From DSOI01 sp041394885 (GTDB lineage: Bacteria > Acidobacteriota > Terriglobia > Bryobacterales > Bryobacteraceae), in NCBI GenBank assembly GCA_041394885.1, contig JAWKHI010000014.1:1-64000 (forward strand): a stretch of DNA of 64,000 nucleotides, read 5' to 3'. The translations under genes and the position numbers were made by a program. Positions 22,607 to 31,827 of the stretch are shown in pieces; position 1 is the stretch's first letter, and each line of letters starts with the position of its first letter. The notes below the pieces were generated by a model that did not search any database, was not told where the DNA came from, and was given only the letters and a program-made list of their open reading frames with translations.

Positions 22607-24896
22607 CGAGCGCGGATCCAAGTACGCTGGCCGCGGCGTTGATGGACCAGGCCCAGCGGACGCTGGCCGGATGGCGCGATTCGAGCATACCGAGCGCGGT
22701 GGGAAAGGGCATTCCCATCGCGAAGCCCACTGGCGCGATCAAAACGATGGTGGTGATCACGCGCGCCGCGAGGGGCCAACCGACGGCCCATCCGGTGAGG
22801 GGCGTAACGGCAAAGGCCAAGACGGCCACGAGCGCGGCCACGGCGATGAGTACGCGGCCGAGTTCGCCGCCGCCCGAGCCGGCGAATCGGCGGGAGTAGA
22901 AGCTGCCCGCGCCGCTCGAGACGAGCATCGAGAAGATGATCACCCAAAGGGCGCGGGTGGGGTGCCCGAGAAAGAGTACGAACTTCTGGATGAGCGCCAC
23001 CTGGATGAGTATGTAACCCGTTCCGATACAGACGAACAGAAGAAGAAAAAGGCGCAGGCCGGGTTCGCGAGGCAGCCGGCTGCCGAGGAGTAAGGGCGGC
23101 AAGGCGAGCATGACGGCCATGGCACCGAGAGTTACTCCCACCAATCCGAACAGGAGCGGCACGGCCCGGTTGATCTTATAGTCGGCGCTATCTTTCTTTG
23201 TAGCGGTGAAGAACTGCCAAAGGTCGCGCGGCTGTACGGTGTAGAAGAAGAAGGGCCGGTTGTCGGAAACCGCGCTGACGTCGTAGGGATAGCCGTCGAG
23301 GAATGTGGAACGGTCTTTTGACAGGAGGAGCTTGGCGAAGGGACTCGAGTCCTGGCCGTCGCCGGGGAGGTAAACCGCCTTCATACCGCCTTCCCGCAGC
23401 ACCTCGCGCGCGTGGGCGGTGTCCTGGTCAGAAAACGGTTTGCGAGAAATCAGGACCGTGTCGGTGGCTCCCCATGCGTCGATCAACTGGACGTTTTCTC
23501 GCGCCACGACGATGTGTCGCCAGACTTCGGTTTCGCCCATCCGTTCGAGCGCGTCAATGGCGAGAGTGACGAGACGGAGCGACTCGCGAGGCGGATCGAA
23601 GCCCCAACGCGTGAAGGCCATCAAACCGTCATCGGTGAGGTGTTCGAGATAGTCTTCGAACGCGTCCGTGGTGTAGAGGTTGTTCTCCGACAGGGCGAAG
23701 GCGCCGGCGGCGGTGGAGGCCCAGGTGTCGACCAGGGTGGCCTGCAGCACCTGATACTTTTCCGTACTGCGCCGGACGAAACTGCGGCCGTCTTCGACAA
23801 AGATGTGGACATCGGGACGCAGGTAGAGATTCCGGCTGAGATTGGGGAATCTCTCGCGCATGATGGTGTCGGCGATAATGGCGTTGATCTCGACTCCGGT
23901 GATGTCCTTGCTGCCGGAGGCGAGGGCTCGAGTTACATCCCATCCGCCGCCTGGGCCGATGATGAGAGCCTTGGCGCCGGGGCGCATGGCATAGGCAAGC
24001 CCTGGACCCTGGACAAGCAGTTTTCTGCGGTCTTCCTCTGTCCATGCGGAGGTGTCGAAGTTGGCGACTCCGGTGGAGGCATCGGCATCGATATAGATCG
24101 CCATGCGATCGGACCCGCGCTCCGGCGCCAGGGCGATGCGCGAGTAACTATTCCACTTGACGAACGTCTCGGCGCCCAATTGCTGACCCTTGGCGTAGCG
24201 GATATCGATCACGCGATTCTTGGCGTTGTAGGCTACCAGACCCACCAGGGCCAGCCCGACCAGGACCGCGATGATGCGTCCGCGCAGAGACTTTCCGAGT
24301 TCGAACCAGATCGCTCCGGCCACTGAAAAGAGCACGGCGGCAGTGATCACGGTGTTGGGGCCGTTGAGAGAGTTGAGAAGCGGAATCAGCAGCAAACAGC
24401 CCGCGGCGGCGCCGATCAGGTCAAAGAAGTAGACGCGATCGACACGGTCAATTGTCTCGCCGATGGCGAGCGAGATCACGGCTCCAGAGAAAAAAAACGG
24501 CAATGCGCTGGCCAGATAGACCGCGGCCAGGGTGGCGTTGGACAGATCGCCGGTGCGGGTGAGCAGAAAGCCCAGCGCCAGCACCACGGCGGCGGCATCC
24601 GCCAGGGCGAGGATTCCGAGTTTGTTATAAAGACCGCCGCGCCAGTCGGCCACGAGGTAGGAGAAGACGCCGCCCGCACCTAACCCGAACAGTGCGATCG
24701 AGATCGCAAGGAAGGCGAGGTGGTAATAGAAGACGACAGAGAAGATGCGGGTGAGAGCCAGTTCCACGATCAGCGTTGCCAGCGTGGTGAAGGCCACACC
24801 GAGGTAGAGCAAGGGCCATCGAACGACGGGCCCTGGTTCTGATGAGCTGATTCTAGACAATCCTACTATCCTAGCCGAAAGGGCCCCTCTTGACAT
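22488..24896 (-). CDS. Spermidine-synthase-like methyltransferase-fold domain fused to membrane domains
   Basis: An 802-residue protein. An N-terminal membrane block of several helices (RWPLLYLGVAFTTLATLIVE..) is followed by a Rossmann-like domain (~residues 310-520) with ALIIGPGGGWDVTRALA and ITGVEINAIIADTI, the nucleotide/SAM-binding loop of spermidine synthases, then VHIFVEDGRSFVRR. A second membrane block forms the C-terminus. Such fusions are widespread but their reaction is not established; aminopropyl transfer is not certain. The ATG at 24896 is chosen because the longer frame runs antisense into the divergent radical SAM gene. It overlaps the convergent GT-C gene by 119 bases. Confidence 0.82.
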   Translation of the reverse strand: MSRGALSARIVGLSRISSSEPGPVVRWPLLYLGVAFTTLATLIVELALTRIFSVVFYYHLAFLAISIALFGLGAGGVFSYLVADWRGGLYNKLGILALADAAAVVLALGFLLTRTGDLSNATLAAVYLASALPFFFSGAVISLAIGETIDRVDRVYFFDLIGAAAGCLLLIPLLNSLNGPNTVITAAVLFSVAGAIWFELGKSLRGRIIAVLVGLALVGLVAYNAKNRVIDIRYAKGQQLGAETFVKWNSYSRIALAPERGSDRMAIYIDADASTGVANFDTSAWTEEDRRKLLVQGPGLAYAMRPGAKALIIGPGGGWDVTRALASGSKDITGVEINAIIADTIMRERFPNLSRNLYLRPDVHIFVEDGRSFVRRSTEKYQVLQATLVDTWASTAAGAFALSENNLYTTDAFEDYLEHLTDDGLMAFTRWGFDPPRESLRLVTLAIDALERMGETEVWRHIVVARENVQLIDAWGATDTVLISRKPFSDQDTAHAREVLREGGMKAVYLPGDGQDSSPFAKLLLSKDRSTFLDGYPYDVSAVSDNRPFFFYTVQPRDLWQFFTATKKDSADYKINRAVPLLFGLVGVTLGAMAVMLALPPLLLGSRLPREPGLRLFLLLFVCIGTGYILIQVALIQKFVLFLGHPTRALWVIIFSMLVSSGAGSFYSRRFAGSGGGELGRVLIAVAALVAVLAFAVTPLTGWAVGWPLAARVITTIVLIAPVGFAMGMPFPTALGMLESRHPASVRWAWSINAAASVLGSALAIFFALYLGLRATLLLGGLLYVLALLTLGSQRPASSAAR

Positions 24897-24923
24897 GAGG
24901 CGAATAAAAAGCGAATATGGGCC

Positions 24924-25892
24924 ATGCGGAGCGAGTTGATCGGGATCGCGCGGCTGGCTGCGTCCGCCCCGACCTTGGAATCGAAGCGCGTGGTGGACTA
25001 TCGGCAATTGCCGTCCTACCAACTGCTGAACCGGAGTGTGGGCGGCCGCGTTCCGTTCGAGTGGACGATCAATCCGTACCGTGGCTGCGAGTTCGCGTGC
25101 CGGTACTGCTATGCGCGGTATACGCACGAGTTCATGGAATTGCGCGAACCCGATCAATTCGACAACCTGATCTTCGCGAAGCAATGGAATCCGGAATCGT
25201 TCCGGAGGTCGCTGCGGCGAGTGGCGCCGGGAGAGCGGATCGCCATCGGCACGGCCACGGATCCCTATCAGCCGGCGGAACGGCGATTCGGTCTGATGCG
25301 ATCGATTCTCGCTGAGCTGGCGGCGGTCCGGGACTTGCAGGTGCTGATCACAACGAAGTCCGATCTGATCATGCGCGATCTCGATCTGTTGAAAGCGATC
25401 GCACGGAACAATGGGATTCGCGTGAATCACACGGTGACGACGATGGATGCGGAACTGGCGCGCAGGATCGAGCCGCGGGCGCCGCGGCCCGATCTCCGGT
25501 TGCGAGCCTTGAAGGCGGTGGCGAGCGCCGGCATCCCGGCGGGGGTTTCGTGTGCTCCGGTATTGCCTCTCTTGAATGATTCGGAAGCCTCTCTGGACGC
25601 GGTTGCCAAGGCTGGGTCACACGCGGGGGCGCGTTGGCTCCGTGGCGGCATCGTGTTTTTGCGCGAACCGGCTCGCGGTATCTTTCTGGACCTGCTGCGG
25701 AGCGAATATCCGGCTCTGGCGGCGAAGTACGAGCAACGGTTTCAGGGGCGCGGTTTTCTGCGCGGCGCGTATGTGGAGATGATCACGGCGCGGATCGACA
25801 GGGTCCGTGCGCGGCATGGATTGCAGGGCCGCGAGCCAGGGTACGCCCCGGCGATGCCGCCGCAGTATGCGTTTGACTTCGGGGCATCTTAA
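24924..25892 (+). CDS. Radical SAM protein (Rv2578c/SplB-like)
   Basis: A 322-residue radical SAM enzyme. WTINPYRGCEFACRYCYARY provides the CxxxCxxC cluster motif (C-E-F-A-C-R-Y-C), with GTATDPYQPAE and LITTKSDLIMRDL further on, matching the family of Rv2578c-like proteins annotated as spore-photoproduct-lyase-like. The substrate is unknown. The start at 24924 is 27 bases from the divergent start at 24896, so the two genes share a short promoter region. It is separated from the next gene by 31 bases. Confidence 0.85.
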   Translation: MRSELIGIARLAASAPTLESKRVVDYRQLPSYQLLNRSVGGRVPFEWTINPYRGCEFACRYCYARYTHEFMELREPDQFDNLIFAKQWNPESFRRSLRRVAPGERIAIGTATDPYQPAERRFGLMRSILAELAAVRDLQVLITTKSDLIMRDLDLLKAIARNNGIRVNHTVTTMDAELARRIEPRAPRPDLRLRALKAVASAGIPAGVSCAPVLPLLNDSEASLDAVAKAGSHAGARWLRGGIVFLREPARGIFLDLLRSEYPALAAKYEQRFQGRGFLRGAYVEMITARIDRVRARHGLQGREPGYAPAMPPQYAFDFGAS

Positions 25893-25923
25893 AGCGGCCC
25901 GCGTCTGGTATGCTTGCGTCCAT

Positions 25924-27015
25924 ATGAATCGTCGACATTTTGTCGCTCTATCGGCCGCGGCGCCCGTCGCGGCGCAATCGAAGGCGCTTCCCGCCAATCA
26001 TCCCGGCAATCATTACAAGCCGGGCAAGGCCGTGATGCACGTGGGATGCCAGCGCGGCCCCACCACTCCCCAATTTCTGAACCACCTGAAGCGCCATGGC
26101 GTGGACCATGTCTGCGGGTACCCGGAGACGATGCCCGAGGGCGGCTTCGAAGTGGAGCACATGCAGCGGCTGCTCGAACTCGGATTGAAGAATGGCGTTT
26201 CGGTGGATATGATTCAGTTTCCGCTGTCGTCGGCTTACATCGGGCGATCGGCCACGCCGTCGATCATGATGGGCAAGCCGGACCGTGACCGCGACATCGA
26301 GCACTGCTGCCAGATCATACGCAACGCGGCGAAGGCCGGCATTCCGGCGATCAAATACAACATGACGCTACTCGGTGTACTCTCCACCGAGCCCGCGGTG
26401 GGCCGCGGCGGGCTCATTCTACGAAGCTGGGATCTGGCGAAGGCGAAGCAGGATCCGCCGTTGACCGAAGCGGGTCCCGCGCCAGCGGAAGTGATGTGGG
26501 AGCGCATTACGTATTTCGTGAAGCGCGTGGTTCCGGTGGCCGAGGAGTACAAGGTCCGCCTGGCGTGCCATCCGCACGACCCTGGCGTACCACCGCAGGG
26601 CTTCCGCGGCGTGGATCGGGTACTGGGTACCGTGGATGGGCTGAAGAAGTTCATCTCGATTATCGACAGCCCCTATCATGGTTTGAACTTCTGCCAGGGC
26701 ACCGTGTCAGAGATGCTGCAGGATCCGGGCAGAGAGATTTACGACGTAATCCGGTACTTCGGGAAGAGGCAGAAGATTTTCAATGTCCACTTCCGCAACA
26801 TCAAGGGTAAGCGGGATAAGTTCATCGAGACGTATCCGGACGAGGGCGATGTCAACTTTTACAAGGCGATGTTGACATACAAGGAAGTCGGCTATCCGTA
26901 TATGATGATGCCGGACCACATGCCGCGCCATTCCGCCGACCGGGGAGGAAATGAAGCGTTCGCCTGGGCGTACGGCTATATCAAAGCGCTGATCCAGGTT
27001 GCGCAGCAGAGCTGA
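25924..27015 (+). CDS. Mannonate-dehydratase-like (UxuA/TIM-barrel) exported protein
   Basis: A 363-residue protein starting MNRRHFVALSAAAPVAAQ, a Tat-type leader. The barrel contains KYNMTLLGVLSTEP, VRLACHPHDPGVPP, NFCQGTVSEM, FNVHFRNIKG and PDHMPRHSADRGG; the conserved Cys, His and Asp residues match the metal site of mannonate dehydratase. That enzyme converts D-mannonate to 2-keto-3-deoxygluconate, but export makes the exact substrate uncertain. The ATG at 25924 is chosen for the signal sequence; the upstream extension overlaps the preceding gene's tail. Confidence 0.82.
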   Translation: MNRRHFVALSAAAPVAAQSKALPANHPGNHYKPGKAVMHVGCQRGPTTPQFLNHLKRHGVDHVCGYPETMPEGGFEVEHMQRLLELGLKNGVSVDMIQFPLSSAYIGRSATPSIMMGKPDRDRDIEHCCQIIRNAAKAGIPAIKYNMTLLGVLSTEPAVGRGGLILRSWDLAKAKQDPPLTEAGPAPAEVMWERITYFVKRVVPVAEEYKVRLACHPHDPGVPPQGFRGVDRVLGTVDGLKKFISIIDSPYHGLNFCQGTVSEMLQDPGREIYDVIRYFGKRQKIFNVHFRNIKGKRDKFIETYPDEGDVNFYKAMLTYKEVGYPYMMMPDHMPRHSADRGGNEAFAWAYGYIKALIQVAQQS

Positions 27016-27027
27016 GCGGGTCCGCCG

Positions 27028-28476
27028 TCACGGCGCGGCCTGATAGCGTGCGATCGCGGACGCCGTGCGGACATAGACCGCGTTGTCTACTGGGGCGGGC
27101 GTCGCGAAGCAGTCTTCGCCCAAGTCGCTGACGGCGATGATTTCCCAATGCTGGCCGGCGCGCACGACTGTGAGTTTGCCTTCCTGGTTGACGAAATAGA
27201 TGTTGCCGGCCGCTGCTACCGGAGAAGCGTAGTAGTCACCCAACGCGCCCGTGAGCCTGCCCTGTTTATGCACCTTGCCGGTAGCTGCGTCGAGCGCGGT
27301 GAGTATGCCGCCGTTTTGAACCATATACAAGATGCCCTCGTAAAAGAGGGGCGAAGGGACGTCCGGGATATTGCGATCGAAACGCCAGGCGACCGCGGTG
27401 GCGGAGAGGTCGCCGTGTCCCTTCGCCGCGTCCCATGGCGGTCGGATGGCCATGAGCACGCTGGAAGGAGCGGCGGCTTCGATCATACCGGCCCACTCGA
27501 CGGCGTCGACATGGCCGTCCTTATTGCGATCGACCACGCCGAAGTAGCGTTTGGCGGGGCCTTCGGGAGCCTCCGCCTTTTCGATGCTTCCGTTGGCGTC
27601 ACGGTCGTTTTCCGCGAGCGCCTTGTCCCATGGCGCGATCGGCGGAAGGCCGTCGCCGTAGAAGCTACGCGCGAAGGCGAAGATCATATCGCCCGCTACG
27701 ACCGGAGTCGACTTGGGCTGCGGCGGCAAACCGCCCACCCACCAAATCTTTTCCCCCGTTGCGATTGAGAACCCGGCCAGTTCGTTGGGCGAGAAGGTGA
27801 CTAACTGCGGTTGGCCGCCCTCCGGATGAAATAGCACCGGCGATGAGTACGCGCCACCGGGAGCGGGGCGGCGGTCCCTGCGCCACACCGCTTCTCCGTT
27901 GGCGGTATTGACGGCGACCATGTAGGAGCCTTCGGCCTGATCGACAACCAGCAGCAACCGGTCCCCGTACAGGATTGGCGATCCGGCCACGCCTTGCATG
28001 CTCGGCATGGGAGGCAATGGCAGCCGCCAGCGCTCCTTGCCGGCGGCGGTGTAGGAGACCAAGCCGAAGTCCGCAAAGAAAGAGTAGACGTTGCGGCCGT
28101 CGGTTACGGGTGTGGGCGCGGCGGCGTCGTTGAGTTTGTGCCGGCGCTCCTGACGCGACTGCGGGACGTCCCGCTTCCACAGGATACGGCCATCGCGGCG
28201 ATCCAGGCACACGGTGAGTAACTTTCCATCCTGAGGGCCTCCCTCGTGCGCGGTCAGGAAAATGCGGTTACCTGCGAACACGGGAGAGGACTTGCCGGGC
28301 GGCAGCGCAGTTCGCCAGAGCCGCGTCGAGTCATTGAATTGCTCCGGCAGGCCGGTGCTCTGCGAGATGCCGGCGGCGTTGGGTCCACGGAACTGTGTCC
28401 AGCGTTCGGCGGCCGGCGCCACTGCACCAGCCAGAGCAATGGCTACGAGCAGACTGGAGCCAACCGCGGCAGTCAC
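27028..28476 (-). CDS. PQQ-like beta-propeller protein with EF-hand segment
   Basis: A 482-residue secreted protein with a signal peptide (SLLVAIALAGAVAPAAE) and then WTQFRGPNAAG, the usual start of PQQ-like propeller proteins in this group. Blades are marked by DRRDGRILWKRD, NTANGEAVWRRD and DAATGKVHKQG. In the middle (~residues 285-325), DRDANGSIEKAE and DRNKDGHVDAVEW form a paired EF-hand calcium motif. No catalytic dehydrogenase motif is seen, so a structural or binding role is likely. It begins with GTG overlapping the stop of the upstream amidohydrolase, so the two form an operon. Confidence 0.85.
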   Translation of the reverse strand: MTAAVGSSLLVAIALAGAVAPAAERWTQFRGPNAAGISQSTGLPEQFNDSTRLWRTALPPGKSSPVFAGNRIFLTAHEGGPQDGKLLTVCLDRRDGRILWKRDVPQSRQERRHKLNDAAAPTPVTDGRNVYSFFADFGLVSYTAAGKERWRLPLPPMPSMQGVAGSPILYGDRLLLVVDQAEGSYMVAVNTANGEAVWRRDRRPAPGGAYSSPVLFHPEGGQPQLVTFSPNELAGFSIATGEKIWWVGGLPPQPKSTPVVAGDMIFAFARSFYGDGLPPIAPWDKALAENDRDANGSIEKAEAPEGPAKRYFGVVDRNKDGHVDAVEWAGMIEAAAPSSVLMAIRPPWDAAKGHGDLSATAVAWRFDRNIPDVPSPLFYEGILYMVQNGGILTALDAATGKVHKQGRLTGALGDYYASPVAAAGNIYFVNQEGKLTVVRAGQHWEIIAVSDLGEDCFATPAPVDNAVYVRTASAIARYQAAP

Positions 28477-30017
28477 GGTGCGACCTCTGGATAGCGGATG
28501 CCGAGTTGTTCGAGATAGGTGGAGTACTTGGAAGGATCGTAGCGCAGCTTATTCAGTTCCGGCCGCACCCGATCCATCTTCTCTTTGTTGAAATGGATCG
28601 GAGGTTTCGTATCGGGGGGAATCAGGGACTTCCACTGGGTCTTGGCGGTCTGGGTGGCGAAGTAAGTCTTGCATGCGGCGACGAGTTTCGGATCAAGCAG
28701 CAGATCCAGGATCGTCATTGCATGCGCCTTGGCGCCTGCCACGGCGCCTTTGTGAGCGATCGGTGTCGCCATCGCAATGCCGCTAGACCAATGATGGCCC
28801 ACCATTCCGGGGATGTTACCCGGGTACCGCAGCACCACGGTGGGCAGATTCCAGGAGACCTCGGCGATATCGTCCGAGCCGCCGCCGCTGATGCCGCCCT
28901 TGCCCAGTTCTCCGATCTTGGTCTTGAGACCCTCCTCGTTAGACTCCATCATCTTCTGAGCGGCGCGGGCTAATTTTTGATCATCCTCGCTCCATGCCGG
29001 CATGCCGATGCGCGCGATATTGGCGTGCAGCGCCTCGGCGAGCGGTTTGTTGAAGTGGCCGGGCCATGCGGCGCCGAGCACGCGCTCGGTCATCTTGGTG
29101 TCGGTCATTTTCGCCGCGGCTTCGGCGATGCGCGTCCCGATGGCGTGCATCTCGTTGATGCGGTCATAATCCCACTCGCGGAAGAAATACCAGACGGTGG
29201 CGAACGGCGGGACGACATTGGGCTGATCGCCGCCGTTGACGATTACATAATGCGAGCGCTGTTCGGGGCGCAGATGTTCGCGGCGGTAGTTCCAGCCGAC
29301 GTTCATCAGTTCCACGGCGTCGAGCGCACTGCGGCCCCGCCAGGGCGATCCGGCGCCGTGAGCCGAAACGCCTTCGAACGAATACTGGGTGGAAACGAGT
29401 CCGGACCCGGATGGAAATCCCCATCCGGTTGAGAAGCCATTGGAAATGTGGCTGGAGAGCATGATGTCGAGGTCATGAAAAAGGCCCGCATTGACCATGT
29501 AAGTGCGCGAACCGAGCAACTCTTCGGCGATCCCGGGATAGAGGCGGATGGTGCCGGCGATCCGGTTGCGTTGCATCAGGTTCTTCACCACCAATGCGGC
29601 GGTCACGTTCACGGCCTGGCCGGCGTTATGGCCTTCCCCGTGGCCGGGTCCATTCGGGATGAGGGGAGAGTGAAAGGCGACACCGGGCTTCTGTGAGGTT
29701 TCGGGGAGCCCGTCGATGTCGGCCATCAAGCCGATTACCGGCTTGCCGGAACCCCATTCGGCCACCCACGCGGTGGGCATGCCGGCGACGCCACGTGTTA
29801 TCCGGAAGCCTTCTTTCTCCAGCATCCCAGTGAGAAAAGCGGAGGTTTCCACTTCCTGGTAGCCGAGTTCGGCGAACGAGAAAATGGAGTCTGTGATCTC
29901 CTGGGCCAACTTCTTGCGCGCGTCCACCATTTCCTGCGCGGCTTGCTTGAGGGCGGGGAGATCCGGGGTCTGCGCCGCGACAGCGGCTGCGATTAGAAAG
30001 GGAAGGAAACGCGCCAT
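28473..30017 (-). CDS. M20-family amidohydrolase (AbgB-like), secreted
   Basis: A 514-residue zinc hydrolase with a signal peptide (MARFLPFLIAAAVAAQ). ITDSIFSFAELGYQE, IGLMADIDGLPE, PGHGEGHNAG, GVSAHGAGSPWRGRSALDA and GGGSDDIAEVSW follow the pattern of AbgB/amidohydrolase M20D proteins. These cleave the amide bond of N-acyl or aminobenzoyl-glutamate type substrates. The usual GCGH loop is GEGH here, so one metal-site residue is changed; activity is probable but not certain. It is the first gene of an operon with the propeller protein. Confidence 0.88.
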   Translation of the reverse strand: MARFLPFLIAAAVAAQTPDLPALKQAAQEMVDARKKLAQEITDSIFSFAELGYQEVETSAFLTGMLEKEGFRITRGVAGMPTAWVAEWGSGKPVIGLMADIDGLPETSQKPGVAFHSPLIPNGPGHGEGHNAGQAVNVTAALVVKNLMQRNRIAGTIRLYPGIAEELLGSRTYMVNAGLFHDLDIMLSSHISNGFSTGWGFPSGSGLVSTQYSFEGVSAHGAGSPWRGRSALDAVELMNVGWNYRREHLRPEQRSHYVIVNGGDQPNVVPPFATVWYFFREWDYDRINEMHAIGTRIAEAAAKMTDTKMTERVLGAAWPGHFNKPLAEALHANIARIGMPAWSEDDQKLARAAQKMMESNEEGLKTKIGELGKGGISGGGSDDIAEVSWNLPTVVLRYPGNIPGMVGHHWSSGIAMATPIAHKGAVAGAKAHAMTILDLLLDPKLVAACKTYFATQTAKTQWKSLIPPDTKPPIHFNKEKMDRVRPELNKLRYDPSKYSTYLEQLGIRYPEVAP

Positions 30018-30053
30018 ATAGGGCGGATTGTAGCAGCCCGGCGGGCTCGCTCG

Positions 30054-30431
30054 TCACGATTCGAGAATCACGAACGCCATGCCATTCTGCGTGGTGTGGG
30101 TCATTGACAGGGAGATGTTGCGGACGCCCAGCCCGGCGGCGATCTCGGCGGCGCGGCCATGGAGGAGCAGGGAAGGCCGGCCGGAGGGGAGATTGGTAAC
30201 TTCGAAATCCTGAAACGTGACTCCGCGCCGCCAGCCGGTTCCAATCGCTTTCATGCCCGCTTCCTTGGCGGCGAACCGCGCGGCATAGCGCTCGAACCGG
30301 TTCGCTTTTCGCTCCACATAGGCAATTTCGCCGGGCGTATAGATGCGCCGGAGGAATCGCTCTCCGTTGCGTTCGATCGCGGATTGAATCCGGGGGACCT
30401 CCGCAAGATCGACGCCCGTGCCCACGATCAT
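30054..30431 (-). CDS. acpS: Holo-[acyl-carrier-protein] synthase
   Basis: A 125-residue AcpS that transfers 4'-phosphopantetheine from CoA to acyl carrier protein in fatty acid synthesis. It begins MIVGTGVDLAEVPRI (metal-binding Asp) and contains RFAAKEAGMKAIGTG (conserved KEA) and SMTHTTQNGMAFVI. Size is normal. The ATG overlaps the nikR stop by four bases, so it is translated after nikR in one transcript, an unexpected pairing of fatty acid and nickel genes. Confidence 0.93.
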   Translation of the reverse strand: MIVGTGVDLAEVPRIQSAIERNGERFLRRIYTPGEIAYVERKANRFERYAARFAAKEAGMKAIGTGWRRGVTFQDFEVTNLPSGRPSLLLHGRAAEIAAGLGVRNISLSMTHTTQNGMAFVILES

Positions 30432-30847
30432 GCTGCTTCTCCGGTGGTGGCGGTGATGGTGAGCCGGCCATGCTTCACGCCTTTGGTGGCGATCAATGCG
30501 TCGGCGATACGGCGCACCTGCTCGGCGGGGCCCTTGACCACCAGCACCTCCAGGCAGTTGTCGTGATCGAGATGAACGTGGAGAGTGGAAAGCACGTTGT
30601 GAAAATGATCGTGCTGCAGGTCTGTGAGGCGATCGCTCAGCATGCGGACATGATGATCGTAGACGAGCGTGACGGTTCCCACCACCGGCGTGCTGGGGGA
30701 TTCGGCGGCTGTGGTGACGAGTTCGTCGCGCACGAGGTCGCGAAAGGCCTCGGACCGATTGGTGTAACCGCGGCGGGCGATATGGGCATCGAACCGCGCG
30801 AGAAGGTCAGAGTCAATGGCGACGCCAATCCGGCTCAGTTCGCTCAT
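30428..30847 (-). CDS. nikR: Nickel-responsive regulator NikR
   Basis: A 139-residue NikR. The N-terminal ribbon-helix-helix domain reads MSELSRIGVAIDSDLLARFD and TNRSEAFRDLVRD. The C-terminal ACT-like metal domain has YDHHVRMLSDRL, LHVHLDHDNCLEVLVVKG; His and Cys residues of the nickel site (HH, HVH, C) are present. Nickel-bound NikR represses nickel uptake. The ATG at 30847 is taken because the longer frame upstream would run through the divergent importer gene's promoter. A candidate operator lies at 30878-30904 between nikR and the importer. Confidence 0.95.
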   Translation of the reverse strand: MSELSRIGVAIDSDLLARFDAHIARRGYTNRSEAFRDLVRDELVTTAAESPSTPVVGTVTLVYDHHVRMLSDRLTDLQHDHFHNVLSTLHVHLDHDNCLEVLVVKGPAEQVRRIADALIATKGVKHGRLTITATTGEAA

Positions 30848-30877
30848 GGCGAATGTCAGATTAGCATGCGCAATGCG

Positions 30878-30904
30878 GTGGCACGAAAGCAACAATCGTG
30901 CTAC
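30878..30904. promoter_or_regulatory. Candidate NikR operator
   Basis: GTGGCACGA (30878-30886), nine bases, then TCGTGCTAC (30896-30904). The half-sites are inverted repeats with one mismatch. The 27-base span matches the spacing expected for a NikR tetramer site (E. coli box spans 28), though the half-site sequence differs from GTATGA. It sits between divergent nikR and the importer operon. Confidence 0.6.
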
Positions 30905-30920
30905 CGTGTAAGGCGCACCG

Positions 30921-31823
30921 ATGCACATCCCTGACGGCTTTCTCTCGACGCCAGTGTGGGCTGCCTTGAACGCGACCAGCGCGGTCTCGGTGGGTATGGC
31001 GGCGCGCAGAGCCGAACGCGGGATGGCGGAAGGGACGGTTCCACTGCTCGGCGTGATGGGAGCCTTTGTCTTCGCGGCGCAGATGATCAACTTTCCGGTG
31101 GGCCTGGGAACGAGCGGGCATCTGTTGGGCGGTGCGCTATTGGGGTGCACGCTGGGGCCATGGGCCGCGGCGGTGGTGATGACGGCGATCCTGGTCGTGC
31201 AGTCTCTGGTGTTTCAGGACGGAGGCCTGCTGGCTCTAGGCGCGAACGTTTTCAATATGGCGATTCTGGGCGTGCTGTCCGGCTACTTGCCGTTCCACCT
31301 CTGGGGCCATCGTTGGCGCCGTCCGGCAGTCTTCGCCGGCGGTGTGCTCTCGGTGTTGACGGCTTCGTTCCTGGCTTTGTTGGAACTGCGGCTGTCAGGA
31401 GTGCCGATGCCCACGGCCGTGGTGGGTGTGTCGGCAGGGCTGTTTGCTATCTCGGCCGTGCTCGAAGGTGCCATCACAGTGACGGTATTTTCGGCGGTGG
31501 AGAGAATGAACGCGCGTTGGGTGCATACGCCGCAGAACGCGGGCCGCGGATTGGGTTTGATTGCCGCCGCGGCGGCCCTGATGGCCACCGCGGGGGCGAT
31601 CCTAGCGTCGAGCTTCCCGGATGGCCTGGAGAAGTTAGCGGAAAACCTTGGTATCGACGGGCGCGCGCGCACATTGTTCGAGACGCCGCTATCGGACTAC
31701 GAACTGCAGTCGTTCGACAACCCGTGGATGCGGAAAGCAGCAGCCGGCGTGTTGGGGCTCGCCTTCATCTATGCACTGTGCGCGGCGCTGGGGGGAATGA
31801 TCAGCCGCCGAAGGAGCGGCTGA
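30921..31823 (+). CDS. nikMN: ECF nickel/cobalt importer substrate component CbiM/NikM fused to a CbiN/PDGLE-like part
   Basis: A 300-residue membrane protein. MHIPDGFLS at the very N-terminus is the metal-binding motif of CbiM/NikM (His2 and the free amino group). Conserved FAAQMINFPVGLGTSGHLLGG and GANVFNMAILG follow. After ~residue 205 a second part carries ASSFPDGLEKLAENLGI (PDGLE motif), as in NikMN fusions. Metal is captured here and passed in by the CbiQ/CbiO module downstream. Nickel rather than cobalt is inferred from the adjacent nikR. It starts 16 bases after the candidate operator. Confidence 0.92.
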   Translation: MHIPDGFLSTPVWAALNATSAVSVGMAARRAERGMAEGTVPLLGVMGAFVFAAQMINFPVGLGTSGHLLGGALLGCTLGPWAAAVVMTAILVVQSLVFQDGGLLALGANVFNMAILGVLSGYLPFHLWGHRWRRPAVFAGGVLSVLTASFLALLELRLSGVPMPTAVVGVSAGLFAISAVLEGAITVTVFSAVERMNARWVHTPQNAGRGLGLIAAAAALMATAGAILASSFPDGLEKLAENLGIDGRARTLFETPLSDYELQSFDNPWMRKAAAGVLGLAFIYALCAALGGMISRRRSG

Positions 31824-31827
31824 CAAA

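Noticed and set aside
24897..25430. Longer start for the spermidine-synthase-like gene
   Set aside because: The extra 178 codons are antisense to the radical SAM gene and not protein-like.
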